DNA from: Betaproteobacteria bacterium
Lineage (GTDB): Bacteria > Acidobacteriota > Terriglobia > Acidiferrales > UBA7541
Assembly (NCBI GenBank): GCA_903970165.1
Contig: CAJCHZ010000056.1
Span: 1-64,000 of the forward strand
Reading direction: 5' to 3'
DNA length: 64,000 nucleotides
The first letter of the stretch is position 1. The number at the start of each line of letters is the position of its first letter. Positions 44,960-55,600 of the stretch are shown here, piece by piece. The notes beneath the pieces are model-generated. The model saw only the letters and a program-made list of their open reading frames with translations, was not told the DNA's origin and searched no databases. The position numbers were made by a program, and so were the translations under genes.

Positions 44960-45931
44960 GTGAAATCCGAACGCAATCTGGCGCTGGGTGTTGATATTGG
45001 CGGGACAAAAGTTGCCGCTGGGCTCGTGGACGAGTCCGGGAATATCCTTTTTCAGACACGCGTCGCGATGCCGGCGCGGGAGAGTGCTGAGGCGGGATTC
45101 GCCGCGGTGCAGTCTGCCATCGAAGCTGTTTTCGCGACGCAACCCTCTGCCAAGTCTCTTCTGAAAGGGATCGGCATTTGTGCGCCCGGCCCGCTCGATC
45201 CGCTCACTGGAGTCATACTGAATCCACCCAATGTTCCCTGCTGGCGGAATTTTCCTCTTGCTGACGAAGTGCGGCGCGTTTTTGGAATTTCCGCGCGCGT
45301 AGACAACGATGGAAATGCCGCCGCGCTCGCGGAGGCGATTTGGGGCGCGGGCGTCGGCTATCGAAATGTTTTTTATGCGACGTTGGGTACCGGCATAGGA
45401 GCTGGGGTTGTTTTCGACGGGCGAATCTATCACGGGCGAACCGGCAGCGCGGCCGAGGGCGGGCACTTGACGATCGACTATCACGGACCGAAATGCGGAT
45501 GTGGAAAGCGCGGGTGTATCGAGGCGTTTTGCTCCGGGCCAGCCATTGCGCGGCGGGCGAAGGAAAAGCTTGCGGCTGCGGGGCGTGGAGAATCGAGGAT
45601 TCTGCCGCTTGCCGGCGGGAGCACGGATGCTGTGACTGCGGAGATTGTCGCGGAAGCGGTCCGCCAAGGTGATGTGCTTGCCGCAGAGACGCTGCGAGAG
45701 ACCGCGGATTTGTTGGCGATCTGGGTTGGAAATGTAATTGATTTGCTTGAACCTGACGTGTTCATTTTTGGCGGAGGCGTCGCGCAGTTGATGAGCGGAT
45801 TTTTCGGGCGCATGCAGGAGCAATTGGCGAGTTGGTGCGTGAATACGCGGGCGGGAGAAATGCCGATGGTGCTGGCCAAGTATGGATCGGATGCAGGAAT
45901 TGCGGGGGCGGCGGCTCTTTGTCACCTCTAA
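44960..45931 (+). CDS. ROK-family sugar kinase (glucokinase-like)
   Basis: 323 residues from a GTG. ATP-binding LGVDIGGTKVAAGLVDESG, catalytic aspartate in VDNDGNAAALAE, and the ROK zinc motif CGCGKRGCIEAFCSG are intact. Phosphorylates a hexose taken up, plausibly, by the preceding transporter. Specificity (glucose, fructose, N-acetyl sugar) is not certain. Confidence 0.92.
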   Translation: MKSERNLALGVDIGGTKVAAGLVDESGNILFQTRVAMPARESAEAGFAAVQSAIEAVFATQPSAKSLLKGIGICAPGPLDPLTGVILNPPNVPCWRNFPLADEVRRVFGISARVDNDGNAAALAEAIWGAGVGYRNVFYATLGTGIGAGVVFDGRIYHGRTGSAAEGGHLTIDYHGPKCGCGKRGCIEAFCSGPAIARRAKEKLAAAGRGESRILPLAGGSTDAVTAEIVAEAVRQGDVLAAETLRETADLLAIWVGNVIDLLEPDVFIFGGGVAQLMSGFFGRMQEQLASWCVNTRAGEMPMVLAKYGSDAGIAGAAALCHL

Positions 45932-46092
45932 AAATTAAAAAAAAGATTTACGCGGAGGATTCAGAGAGCACATCGTTCACAGAGAAGAGCTCCCTGAGTA
46001 GCGCCGTTGAAGAATCCAAATGACACTGCTTGTGGCGCACGCACCCAATAGCATAGGCTACGGCTGTGCGTGGATATCCTTCTGAGAGGGAA

Positions 46093-46968
46093 ATGAATAT
46101 GACTGAACTTTCAGCGGCGCCTAGCGGCACGTTTACGATTGGCGAAGACCTTACCGTGACGCGGCTTGGATTTGGAGCGATGCGGATTACCGGCGAGGGT
46201 GTTTGGGGGCCGCCCAAAGACCACGATGAGGCGATTCGCCTGCTTCGACGGGTGGTGGAATTGGGCGTCGATTTTATTGACACGGCGGATTCGTATGGGC
46301 CGAACGTCAGCGAAGAACTGATTGCCGAGGCCCTGCATCCTTATCCGGCAAGCCTGGTGATTGCAACGAAGGCGGGATTTGACCGTTCGGGACCTGGCCG
46401 GTGGACGATGAATGGGAATCCGGAGCATTTGCGAAAGGCTTGCGAAGGAAGTTTGCATCGTTTGCGGCTCGAGCGGATTGATGTCTTTCAGCTTCACCGG
46501 ATTGATCCGGCGTATCCCGCGGAAGATCAGCTTGGGATGCTGAAGGCTTTGCAGGAAGAAGGAAAAATCAAGCACGTCGGGCTTTCGGAAGTGAACGTGG
46601 AACAGATTGAACATGCGCGGACGATTGTGCCGATTGTATCGGTGCAGAACCGGTACAGCGTTGCCGACCGTGCGTCGGAGGGTGTTCTGGAATATTGCGA
46701 GCGGGAGCAGATTGGATTTATTCCGTGGTTCCCGCTGGGAGATGGGAAACTGGCGGAGCCGGGCGGATCGCTGGCCAAGGCTGCAGCGGAGTTTAAGATT
46801 TCGACTTCACAGCTGGCGCTAGCCTGGTTGTTGTGGCGGTCGCCGGTGATGCTGCCGATTCCGGGGACTTCCAGCGTGAAACACCTTGAAGAGAATGTGG
46901 CCACCGCAGGGCTCAAGCTCGATCAGAGGAAATTGGGAGACTTGGGGAAATTGGCGCAAACGGCTTAG
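46093..46968 (+). CDS. Aldo/keto reductase
   Basis: 291 residues from the ATG at 46093 after a GAGAGGG sequence; an in-frame GTG at 46066 is possible. Family blocks: TRLGFGAMRITGEG, FIDTADSYGPNVSEELIAEA (catalytic Asp/Tyr), IATKAGFDRSGPG (Lys), FQLHRIDPAYPAE (His), PIPGTSSVKHLEEN (NADPH binding). Broad-specificity NADPH-dependent carbonyl reductase, cytoplasmic. Confidence 0.93.
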   Translation: MNMTELSAAPSGTFTIGEDLTVTRLGFGAMRITGEGVWGPPKDHDEAIRLLRRVVELGVDFIDTADSYGPNVSEELIAEALHPYPASLVIATKAGFDRSGPGRWTMNGNPEHLRKACEGSLHRLRLERIDVFQLHRIDPAYPAEDQLGMLKALQEEGKIKHVGLSEVNVEQIEHARTIVPIVSVQNRYSVADRASEGVLEYCEREQIGFIPWFPLGDGKLAEPGGSLAKAAAEFKISTSQLALAWLLWRSPVMLPIPGTSSVKHLEENVATAGLKLDQRKLGDLGKLAQTA

Positions 46969-47084
46969 CCTGGGTTAGTTGAGACAAAAGCAAGAATATA
47001 AACGCCGAGGCGCAGAGAAGGATGACTGGCAGAACAGCAGAGACCCTCGTCGGATCGGCCCGTTCCCTTCCGCCTGCCGGCACA

Positions 47085-47696
47085 TCACCAATTGTCTGTA
47101 GCGTGGCCGGATTCAGAGTAAGTGCCGACCCAAAGAGCCAGCTGTATCTGAATGGACTTGCACCAGGCGAGGTGCATCTTGTGGACCTCATCGGGAGAAT
47201 TTCCCTTTGCCGCGAGATATGGCTTGATGGTTTCATTCATTACGGCGATAAAAGCGATGACGTCGCGCAACGGTACGAAGGGCGTTGATTGAACTCCATC
47301 CACCTGGTTCTTCTTTGAAGTTGTGTGCCGCAGAGCAATTTCCCGCTGGTAATTGATCCAGTCCTGATTGTAAGGCCTCAGGCAGGTGTCCAGAATCCAT
47401 TGCTCGAAGCGGAGATTGCTCTTCGCGAGGTATTCGGGGAGAGGATTTTCTTCCGGGCTGCGCGAATGCCTGGCGAGGTTTGGGATACTGGCGATAATTT
47501 CAGCGCGCCAGTGGTGGACGATTTTCGCGGTTTGGTCTGCGAGCACCTCACCTGCGAGGCGCAAATAGCGCTCGTCTTCGTGGGTGAATCCTGCGCTGAT
47601 TTTTAGCGATTCCAAATCCTGCACGGAGACCGTCGATTGGACTATATCGGCTGCTCCGTAAGAGTATCCGGGAATGTTTTCGGCGATCTCTTTCAT
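47085..47696 (-). CDS. Protoglobin-domain heme protein
   Basis: 203 residues, single domain. The N-terminal IPGYSYG is the hallmark of protoglobins, and the conserved YQREIALRHTTSKKNQ contains the candidate proximal histidine. Protoglobins bind O2, CO or NO; without a fused signalling domain the role may be gas binding or nitrosative defence. Confidence 0.9.
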   Translation of the reverse strand: MKEIAENIPGYSYGAADIVQSTVSVQDLESLKISAGFTHEDERYLRLAGEVLADQTAKIVHHWRAEIIASIPNLARHSRSPEENPLPEYLAKSNLRFEQWILDTCLRPYNQDWINYQREIALRHTTSKKNQVDGVQSTPFVPLRDVIAFIAVMNETIKPYLAAKGNSPDEVHKMHLAWCKSIQIQLALWVGTYSESGHATDNW

Positions 47697-47779
47697 GGAC
47701 TTTGTGTTAGCGGTTTTCCCAGCCCAAGGTTACACGCATATGCCTTCCGTCCGTCAGCTGTTCGTTGGCTATCTGTTCG

Positions 47780-48262
47780 TTAGAGGCCCAACTCGGTCAG
47801 CCCCGGATGATCGTCCGGGCGGCGGCCGAGAGGCCAATGAAAGAGACGATCCTGCTCTTTGATGGGCAGGTCGTTGATGCTGGCGTGGCGAAATTTCATA
47901 AGCCCGTTGGGCTCGAACTCCCAATTCTCATTTCCGTACGAGCGGTGCCACTGGCCGGAGTCGTTGTGCGACTCGTAGGCAAAGCGCACGGCGATTCTGT
48001 TCTCATGGAAGGACCAAATCTCCTTGATCAGGCGGTAGTCCAGCTCCGCGTTCCACTTTCGGGTGAGAAATGCGAGGACCGCTGCCCTGCCGCGGAGAAA
48101 TTCAGCACGGTTGCGCCAGAAGCAGTCTTCGGCGTACCCGCCCGAGACGATTTGGGGATCGCGCGTGTTCCACTTATCCTCGACAACGCGGACCTTCAAA
48201 ATCGCTGATTCCAGCGTGAATGGCGGCGCGAGACTTACGGACGGTTTTGGCGGTGTGCTCAT
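47780..48262 (-). CDS. NTF2-like protein, DUF1348
   Basis: 160 residues. A SnoaL/NTF2-like fold: [60 protein letters not shown] and [20 protein letters not shown] with a terminal [10 protein letters not shown] motif, the DUF1348 set. The AAGGAG sequence before the ATG at 48262 decides the start. Enzymatic role unknown. The next 240 bases upstream hold no gene. Confidence 0.9.
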   Translation of the reverse strand: MSTPPKPSVSLAPPFTLESAILKVRVVEDKWNTRDPQIVSGGYAEDCFWRNRAEFLRGRAAVLAFLTRKWNAELDYRLIKEIWSFHENRIAVRFAYESHNDSGQWHRSYGNENWEFEPNGLMKFRHASINDLPIKEQDRLFHWPLGRRPDDHPGLTELGL

Positions 48263-48536
48263 GGTGATCTCCTTTTTGCTGGCCCTTTCGCTCAACCATT
48301 TTGTTAATCGAATTCTCTTCGGCTGTCAAAGGAGCCTTGCTTACCTTCGCGTGCTTGTCGCTTCGCGGCTATCGGGTTTGATGTTTCCTAGACAAAGAAG
48401 GCCATAGTTTTCTTTCAGGTGCACTCGATAAGACATCCAGTCCGACAACGCCGAGCAGCAGTTCGAGCCGAGCCGCCACCGTCAACCCTGCGGAGGCTTT
48501 GCGCGCGAGATCTGTGACTGAATCTGATTCCCGAAC

Positions 48537-49988
48537 CTATCTTCTCCCTGAATCTTCCGCGGTCTTTCCCTGTTCCAAACACTTGGTCTCGAATAGATAG
48601 AGGTTTCGAAGTCCGGGCATGTGCCGAAGCGGTAGAACTCCTTGATCATCTACATCGGTCGCCGTCAAGTTGAGCGACTCCAATTTATTGAGATTGGCGA
48701 GCGGCGCCAGGCCTCGAGATGTAATCGCGGTATGAGAAAGATCGAGTGACCGCATATTCGAAAAGGCGGCAAGCGTCTTGATGCCCGCGTCCGTGATCTC
48801 CGTTCGTGCGAGCTCTGCATCAACGATGAGATCGGCGACCGGCAGAAGCGCTTCCAGTACGGCGTCGTTGCAGCTCCCAGGAGCGGTGACGGTGCGAAGA
48901 ATGAGTCCGTCGCGAGGATTTTCTGAGCGTGGAACGAGGCGTATGCCGAATTGTGTTTGCAAGGCTTGCATCGTGCCGGAGCGCGGACGATAGTCGGGAG
49001 CTAACGGGGGAGGCGCGGGTTTTGGCGCCGGCAGCGGCGGCGCGCCGTGGACGTCCCCGGCTGCCAGAGTCTGCGAAGCGCCTGAAGCAATCCATAGCGT
49101 AATGACCTGAATCTGTGCCGCACTCAGGCCGGGTTTGCCTTCCGAAGGCATGGCGTCTTTGTCATCGCGTGGCAACGAGATTCTGCGAACAAGTTCACTG
49201 TTTTTCGGTTCACCGGGCCTGACCACGAGCCCATCTTTCCCCCCTCGCATGACATCCTCGAAGCTGTCGAGGCGCAACTTACCTTTCTTTTTCTCAGGGC
49301 CGTGGCACGTCACGCACTTATCGTCGAAAATTGGCGCAACGCGGGCGGCGAAAAACGCGGCAGAAACCTGCGCCGACGTTGGGGTTGTGACAGTAATCGC
49401 GCTAGTTTCCGGCGCGACAGCGGCAAGCGAATTCTTTTTCGGCGGCGGTATGTGCAACGCGGCGCGGAGTTTCGTCGGCATATGTTCAGTCAAAAATGCT
49501 TCCCCATGGGTCAGCTTCCCGCCCTGGTCGCTGGTCCATCCCATGAGACACACCGCGGCAATAAAAGCCAAAGCGTACAGCTTGGCGTTCCATCCTCGCA
49601 GTGCGCAGCAAAGCACCAATGCAGCCGCGAGCGATGTGCCTCCCCACATGTGGCGGGTGACCAAGGGCCCCTGGTAGCCTCCGCTCCAGGCGAGAAGCCA
49701 GCCGAGAGAGACGGAAATCAGTGCACTCGCCGCCGCCAGACCGAGAACAAATCCGGCAGAACCTTGCAGATGTTTTCCACCGCGGAAGAGTCCTGCGGAT
49801 TCCAAAACCGCTACCAGCAATACCAACCCGATGGGCAGATGCACGACCAGGGGATGAAAGCGCCCCAAAAATTGACTGAAATCTCCCCGTTCGAGTCCAT
49901 CGGGCGGAGCCTTTAATAGGATGACGGTCATCCCGGCGATGACAGAGAAGCTGATTCCGTAGAGAACCAGTCGTGTGCGCGACGTCAT
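48537..49988 (-). CDS. DUF2231 membrane protein fused to a PSCyt1-type c-heme domain and leucine-rich repeats
   Basis: 483 residues. The membrane part has about five helices with HPLVVHLPIGLVLLVAVLES (DUF2231-like, candidate histidine ligands). A periplasmic cytochrome c domain follows with CVTCHGPEKKKGKLRLDS (heme motif CXXCH) and KDAMPSEGKPGLSAAQI (methionine ligand region). The C-terminus has three to four leucine-rich repeats (GIKTLAAFSNMRSLDLSHTA; GLAPLANLNKLESLNLTATD). Last gene of the four-gene operon. Probably an electron-transfer partner on the outer face of the inner membrane. Confidence 0.85.
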   Translation of the reverse strand: MTSRTRLVLYGISFSVIAGMTVILLKAPPDGLERGDFSQFLGRFHPLVVHLPIGLVLLVAVLESAGLFRGGKHLQGSAGFVLGLAAASALISVSLGWLLAWSGGYQGPLVTRHMWGGTSLAAALVLCCALRGWNAKLYALAFIAAVCLMGWTSDQGGKLTHGEAFLTEHMPTKLRAALHIPPPKKNSLAAVAPETSAITVTTPTSAQVSAAFFAARVAPIFDDKCVTCHGPEKKKGKLRLDSFEDVMRGGKDGLVVRPGEPKNSELVRRISLPRDDKDAMPSEGKPGLSAAQIQVITLWIASGASQTLAAGDVHGAPPLPAPKPAPPPLAPDYRPRSGTMQALQTQFGIRLVPRSENPRDGLILRTVTAPGSCNDAVLEALLPVADLIVDAELARTEITDAGIKTLAAFSNMRSLDLSHTAITSRGLAPLANLNKLESLNLTATDVDDQGVLPLRHMPGLRNLYLFETKCLEQGKTAEDSGRR

Positions 49989-49997
49989 TCGATGAAC

Positions 49998-51053
49998 TCA
50001 GACACGCCGCAACAACGTGAGGCGTCCGATAGGCAGCCACTCGGCCACCAGAAGGTCGCCATTCTGCAAAAAAATTGCAGCGTGAGGTGTGATGAACTGG
50101 CCGGGAGTAAATTCGCTTCGGGACTGGCCGCGGCGGGAGCCAACCTCTCCGTTAGAGGCCCGGCCATCACCAAGCTGCGCGACCACGTTGTATGCGCGGT
50201 CGAGAATGCAGACCTGGCTGTCAAGATCGGGACAAACCATCCATTCCCCCTGCGCATGGAAGTGACAAGGCATGCGCAAATGTGATTCGTCTTGGATCGT
50301 GCGCAAGTGCTCGCCAGATAGAGAAAAGGTCTGCAGGCGGCGGTTCCCGCGGTCGGCAACGATTAGGACAGGTTCCTTGCCACGTGTGTCGACGAGTAGG
50401 CCATGCGGCGTATTAAATTCTCCGTCCCTGTGACCGGGTTGCCCCACTTCGCCCAAAAACTTGCCTGCCTCGGAAAAACGCAGCACGCGGTGCGAACCAT
50501 ACCCGTCACCGACCCAAAAATCGCCATTCGGAGCGAAGGCCACGTTGGTAGGAACAAAATCGATTGGCTTTTGCGAATAGAAAGAGTCTTCGCGCGGATA
50601 GCCGTGCGTCCAGAGAACTTTACCGGCGAGATCCGTCTTTACGATGTTGCAGCGATTTATGTCGCAGTGATAGAGCACTTCTTGACCGTTTTCGCGGCGC
50701 AGGCCTAGTCCGTGCGCACCGCCTCGAAACTCTTCACCGAACGCACGCACAAAACGCCCCGACGCGTCATAAACGACGACGGCTTCTCCGCGCATACTGG
50801 ATTTGTTCACGGTGTGCGCCACATAAATGTGGCCTTGCTGATCTTGAGCTAACCCGTGCGTGTCTCCCCAGACCAAGCCTTCGGGGGGAACGAGCCAGTC
50901 ATGCGCGCACTCATACACCTGTGCTCCGGAACCGACGACGGGCAGGCGGCTGCCCGATTTGTTTGAGGTCTGCAGGAAGAAAGGTGGAAACATCGCGGCC
51001 GCTGCGGCCTGCGAGCCAGTTCTGAGAAACGCGCGACGATTAGCCCTTTTCAT
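49998..51053 (-). CDS. Exported NHL-repeat six-bladed beta-propeller
   Basis: 351 residues with a Tat-like signal (NRRAFLRTG then an alanine-rich core). NHL repeats: WGDTHGLAQDQQGHIYVAHT, FVPTNVAFAPNGDFWVGDGY, FNTPHGLLVDTRGKEPVLIV and ITPHAAIFLQNGDLLVAEWL. Related to the lyase domain of peptidylglycine amidating enzymes, but metal-ligand conservation was not checked. The ATG overlaps the DUF1501 stop as ATGA. Confidence 0.85.
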   Translation of the reverse strand: MKRANRRAFLRTGSQAAAAAMFPPFFLQTSNKSGSRLPVVGSGAQVYECAHDWLVPPEGLVWGDTHGLAQDQQGHIYVAHTVNKSSMRGEAVVVYDASGRFVRAFGEEFRGGAHGLGLRRENGQEVLYHCDINRCNIVKTDLAGKVLWTHGYPREDSFYSQKPIDFVPTNVAFAPNGDFWVGDGYGSHRVLRFSEAGKFLGEVGQPGHRDGEFNTPHGLLVDTRGKEPVLIVADRGNRRLQTFSLSGEHLRTIQDESHLRMPCHFHAQGEWMVCPDLDSQVCILDRAYNVVAQLGDGRASNGEVGSRRGQSRSEFTPGQFITPHAAIFLQNGDLLVAEWLPIGRLTLLRRV

Positions 51054-52627
51054 GCAATAAGGTCCGTTACCACGTTTGCCGGAACAACTCCGGTCAGCTT
51101 TTGTTCCAGCCCTTGAAACTTGAAGGTGAATCTCTGATTGTCAAACCCAAGAAGCCGTAGCACGGTGGCGTTAAAATCCCGGACGTGCACCGGATCTTTG
51201 ACCACGTTATAGCAGAAATCATCCGTCTGGCCATGAATGTAACCCGCCTTTGTGCCGCCGCCTGCCATCCACGTGGTGAAGCATCGTGGGTGATGGTCAC
51301 GCCCGTAATTGTCTTTGGAAAGACCGCCCTGGCTATAGACCGTGCGGCCAAATTCGCCGCCCCAAATGACTAGAGTGTCGTCCAGCAGCCCCCGGCGCTT
51401 CAGGTCCGTCACGAGTGCATAAGATCCTCTGTCAGTCGCAGTGCAGAGCTTTGGCAGATTTCCGACCGCGTTCGAATGCACGTCCCAGCCCCGTTGATAC
51501 ACCTGTGTGAAACGCACGCCGCGTTCAGCCATTCGCCGCGCCAGCAAACAGTTGTAGGCAAAACTTCCCGCTTGTTTGGCTTCGTCGCCGTACAAAGTCC
51601 AGGTACTGGCGGGCTCATCGCGGAAATCAGTGAGCTCTGGCAAGGAAGTTTGCATACGAAACGCCAACTCATATTGGTGAATGCGGGCGTTTGTCTCTGG
51701 ATCGCCTACGTCCTCGTAGGTCATTTTGTTAATCGCATTGACTGCGTCTATAAGGTCACGCCGAACCTCGCGGCTCATTCCGGCGGGATCGTTCAGATAA
51801 AGCACCGGCGAACCTTGTGAGCGAAATGCCACGCCGGCATATTCGTTGGACAAAAATCCACTACTCCACAACTTCGGGGAAACCGGCTGCAGATCGGTGC
51901 CTGGTAAAGTCAAAGAATTCAGCACCACAAACGCAGGCAAGTTTTCGTTCATGCTGCCCAAGCCGTAAGCAAGCCAGGATCCGAGTGAGGGTTTGCCCGG
52001 ATTCATATTTCCCGTATTCATCAACAGGATGGCCGGCTCATGATTGATCGCATCGGTCTGCATCGTGTGGATCAGCGTGATGTCGTCCACCAGTTTTCCG
52101 GTCCATGGGAGGAGATCGCTCACGTACACGCCGGATTTGCCTTTCCGCGAGAAGCCCCAGTGGGAAGGCGCAATCGGGAATCGGGCCTGCCCAGAGGTCA
52201 TTCCGGTTAGTGCCTGGTTTCCGCGAACAGAATCAGGCAGATCCTTGTCGAAAAGATTGGTAAGGCCGGGCTTGTAATCCCATAAATCCATCTGCGAAGG
52301 TGCGCCGGACATGAACAAATAGATGGCGCGCTTCGCCTTCGGTACAAAATCCGGCAACCGGTGCGCTCCGGCTCCAGCACCAATGGATTCGGAAGCGGAA
52401 GCACAAGCGGTTAGTGAATTGCCAAGAACAGTCGCAAGCCCCGCCCATCCCAGCACTTTTCCCACGCGTCCCAGGAAATGCCTCCGTGTTGCCAGACGCT
52501 TCCATTCCTCGCGTAAACCGGACGGCAGTGGCAAATCATAGACCGTCGGCCCTTCGCCGCCGTGGTCGCAGCATCCGCCGTGAATCGGCAGGTCCCGGTT
52601 TTGTTCCATTGGTTTCGTTTCTTTCAT
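51050..52627 (-). CDS. DUF1501 protein (sulfatase-like fold), exported
   Basis: 525 residues. A twin-arginine-like TRRHFLGRVGKV precedes a lipobox-like LTACAS, so export via Tat is likely. Typical DUF1501 blocks: AIYLFMSGAPSQMDLWDYKP, HWGFSRKGKSGVYVSDLLPW, IWGGEFGRTVYSQGG and GRDHHPRCFTTWMAGGG. Companion of DUF1553 proteins in planctomycetes and acidobacteria; biochemical role unknown. Coupled to its neighbours on both sides by ATGA overlaps. Confidence 0.92.
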   Translation of the reverse strand: MKETKPMEQNRDLPIHGGCCDHGGEGPTVYDLPLPSGLREEWKRLATRRHFLGRVGKVLGWAGLATVLGNSLTACASASESIGAGAGAHRLPDFVPKAKRAIYLFMSGAPSQMDLWDYKPGLTNLFDKDLPDSVRGNQALTGMTSGQARFPIAPSHWGFSRKGKSGVYVSDLLPWTGKLVDDITLIHTMQTDAINHEPAILLMNTGNMNPGKPSLGSWLAYGLGSMNENLPAFVVLNSLTLPGTDLQPVSPKLWSSGFLSNEYAGVAFRSQGSPVLYLNDPAGMSREVRRDLIDAVNAINKMTYEDVGDPETNARIHQYELAFRMQTSLPELTDFRDEPASTWTLYGDEAKQAGSFAYNCLLARRMAERGVRFTQVYQRGWDVHSNAVGNLPKLCTATDRGSYALVTDLKRRGLLDDTLVIWGGEFGRTVYSQGGLSKDNYGRDHHPRCFTTWMAGGGTKAGYIHGQTDDFCYNVVKDPVHVRDFNATVLRLLGFDNQRFTFKFQGLEQKLTGVVPANVVTDLIA

Positions 52628-55600
52628 TTGTTCACGACGGCATCCAAATTCATCGCTGCGCTCGCAACCAGCATCCAGGCGGCCAGCTCGTTCGGAGGCA
52701 AAGCTGTGTCGTGCTTGCTCTCTCCCACAGCCAGAAGTTTTTCAGCAGCGCCCTGATCTTGGCTGTAGGCGGATTCGAACTTGGCCAAAGCTTGTTCCAG
52801 AACCGCCTTTTCTTTGGGTGCCCAAGGTCGCGCCAGGAGAAGCTCGCCAAGCGTGTCAAATCGCGCATCTGCAATCGGCGACTCATGAATGACACGTTCT
52901 GCCAGGCGACGCGAGGCTTCGAGCCATTGCGGATCATTCATCAACACCAGCGCCTGCAGTGGCGTATCCGTCCGCTGGCGCCGCGTGCACGCCGCATCCC
53001 GAACTGGAACATCCAGAGCATCCATGTTGGGCATGGTCGCCATACGTTTCCAGAAAGTGTACAAGCTGCGCCGATACAACGCGTCCCCATGATCTTGCAC
53101 ATATTCTTTGGTGTCGCTGACCTGGTGGCTGCCCGCTTCCCACACTCCCGGCGGCTGGTAAGGCCTCACGCTTGGTCCTCCAATTTTCTCAACTAACAAC
53201 CCGCTCGCAGCCAACGCGGTGTCGCGGAGCATTTCTCCGTCCATTCGAAATCGAGGTCCGCGCGCCAGCAATCGGTTATTCGGGTCTTTGTCAATCAACT
53301 GAGGGGTCGCCCGGGCCGATTGCCTGTAAGTCGCCGAGAGGACAATCTGCTTGTAAAAGCGCTTCACGTCCCAGTCGTGTTCGCAGAAATCAACGGCTAG
53401 CCAATCCAAGAGTTCGGGATGGCTTGGCCGCGCACCCATGACACCAAAATCCTCGGTCGTCTCTACCAATCCTGCCCCAAAAATCTCTGACCACATGCGA
53501 TTCACGGTCACTCGGGCGGTGAGAGGATTGGAAGGGCTAACGGTCCACTGGGCAAGCGTCAAACGATCGAGTGAAGCTCCCGTCGACAAGCCAGGCAGGA
53601 AATGCGGCACGCCCGGGCGCACGCGTTCCGCACGTGCGCTGAACAGGCCCCGAGTAAGAACGTCTGCATAAGCCAAGGTTGGCGCTTCCTCGCTGACGAG
53701 CTCGATGTCTCCGCCCTTGGCGAGCCGGTCAAGTTCCCGGTTCAAGGGGTAAATCTGGCTTTTGAGTGTGCGCGCCGGCTCGTCAATTTCCTTGAAGTAA
53801 TATTCACTGACCGCGTGCAGTTCGTCTTCGGACCATGCCGAAATGGGCTTGCGCACAACTTCTGCGACATAGTCCGCATAAGGCAAGCGCGACGCCTCGA
53901 GAGCAGAAAGTTCTCGCTCATAAAAGCGAAAATCCTGGAACCCGGATTGCCGAAGGGGATTGCTGTCCGGATGAGTGCGGCCGAATTCGAATGGAGCGGT
54001 CGTGCTCGCGGTATCTTTCAGTCCGTCTTTTACGATCGTCAAATACTGTGGCACGCCATCGATATAAAGGCTCATACCAGCGGCCCTGCCAGAACCGTCG
54101 TAGGTTGCCAATAGGTGGTTCCACCTTCCGACCTCCAAAACTCGGTCGGTGGTTTCTACTTGAATCGCTTCGTCCGGTAGCTTGTGGGCGAATACAAACG
54201 TCAGTCTCCCTTTATTCGAAATGAGCTGCCATCCGCGGGCGTCCTGATTCGCGTCCGCGCGAGAGAGAATCACGCCGTCTGGCAAATCGTCGTTCTTCGG
54301 TTCATTCGGGCGCAAATGCGGCCGCAACCACGTAGCCACGCTGAAGGGTTTCGCGCCGTCCTCATCTCCGACCGCCGGAAACTCTAGATACGTACCGGTC
54401 TCCATGCGCATGAACGGCCAGAAGAACGTCCCTTCCCCCCAGACCACCGGCGCCCCCGTTGCTGTAACAAATTTTCGCCGCACTTCTGTCGAGGAATCCT
54501 CGAACACGTCTCCCTTCTGTTCGTCGAAGCGGAGTCGCACCACCAAGCCCTCCGAACTCACGCCATGCGGGCCACGAATCGGCCGTGCCAGCCAGTTTGT
54601 AATCAGGTCCCGAGCGCGGGCGCGCCGGTCGCTAATCTGTCGTTCGATCGCAGTTATTTTCCCCAGGGTCTCCTCATAGGCAACGCGATTTTCGGGCTTG
54701 GGCACAATCAAAGTCGGAGGCCAGTCGTTGCGGTCATCGTTGAAGGGCTTCTCGGCCAGATTGTTAAAGAATGCGGTTAGCCGGTAAAAATCCTTTTGTG
54801 TTATCGGATCGAACTTGTGATCGTGACAATTTGCACATCCCACGGTCAGCCCCATAAAAGCGGCGCCATAGGCTTCGGTCCGTTCGCGCTTGTTGTTCAC
54901 GCGAAGTTCTTCCGTAAGGGTGCCGCCCTCGCCGCTACTGATTCCAGCGCGCACGTAGGCGGAGGCCATGAGGGAGTCCAGCGTTTTATCCGGCAGCATG
55001 TCTCCGGCGAGTTGCTCGCGGACAAACTGGTCAAAATGCTTGTTTTGGTTGTAGGCCTTGATTACGTAGTCGCGATAGGGCCAGATGTTGCGGAAATTGT
55101 CGATGTGCAGACCGTGGGTATCGCCGTAACGCGCCACGTCCAGCCAATAATGGGCGCGATGCTCGCCGTAGCGTGGGCTCGCCAGTAGACGATCGACTAC
55201 TTTCTCGTACGCATCGGGTGATACGTCGGCAACGTAAGCTTCCACTTCTTGCGGAGTTGGCGGAAGACCCGTCAAGTCATAAGTTACGCGCCGGATCAGC
55301 GAGCGGCGATCTGCTTCTGGCGATGGAGCGAGACCCTCTTTTTCCAAACGAGACAGGATGAAAGGGTCTATCGCAGTGCGCGCCCAGTCCCGGTGCTTTA
55401 CCTCGGGAATGGCTTGCGGTTTTGGAGCAAGAAACGCCCAGTGCTCTTCATAAACGGCGCCTTGTCGCACCCATTCCCGCAACAGTTTAATTTGCTCCGG
55501 CTTCAGGGACTTGTGCGCCTCGGGAGGCGGCATGCGGTCCTTGGGATTTTTCGCTTCGATCTTCTGCACCAAAGGGCTTTTTTCCGGCTGTCCGGGAAGG

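Noticed and set aside
44909..45925. 338-codon minus-strand opening opposite the ROK kinase
   Set aside because: Antisense to a gene with intact ROK motifs; no independent support.
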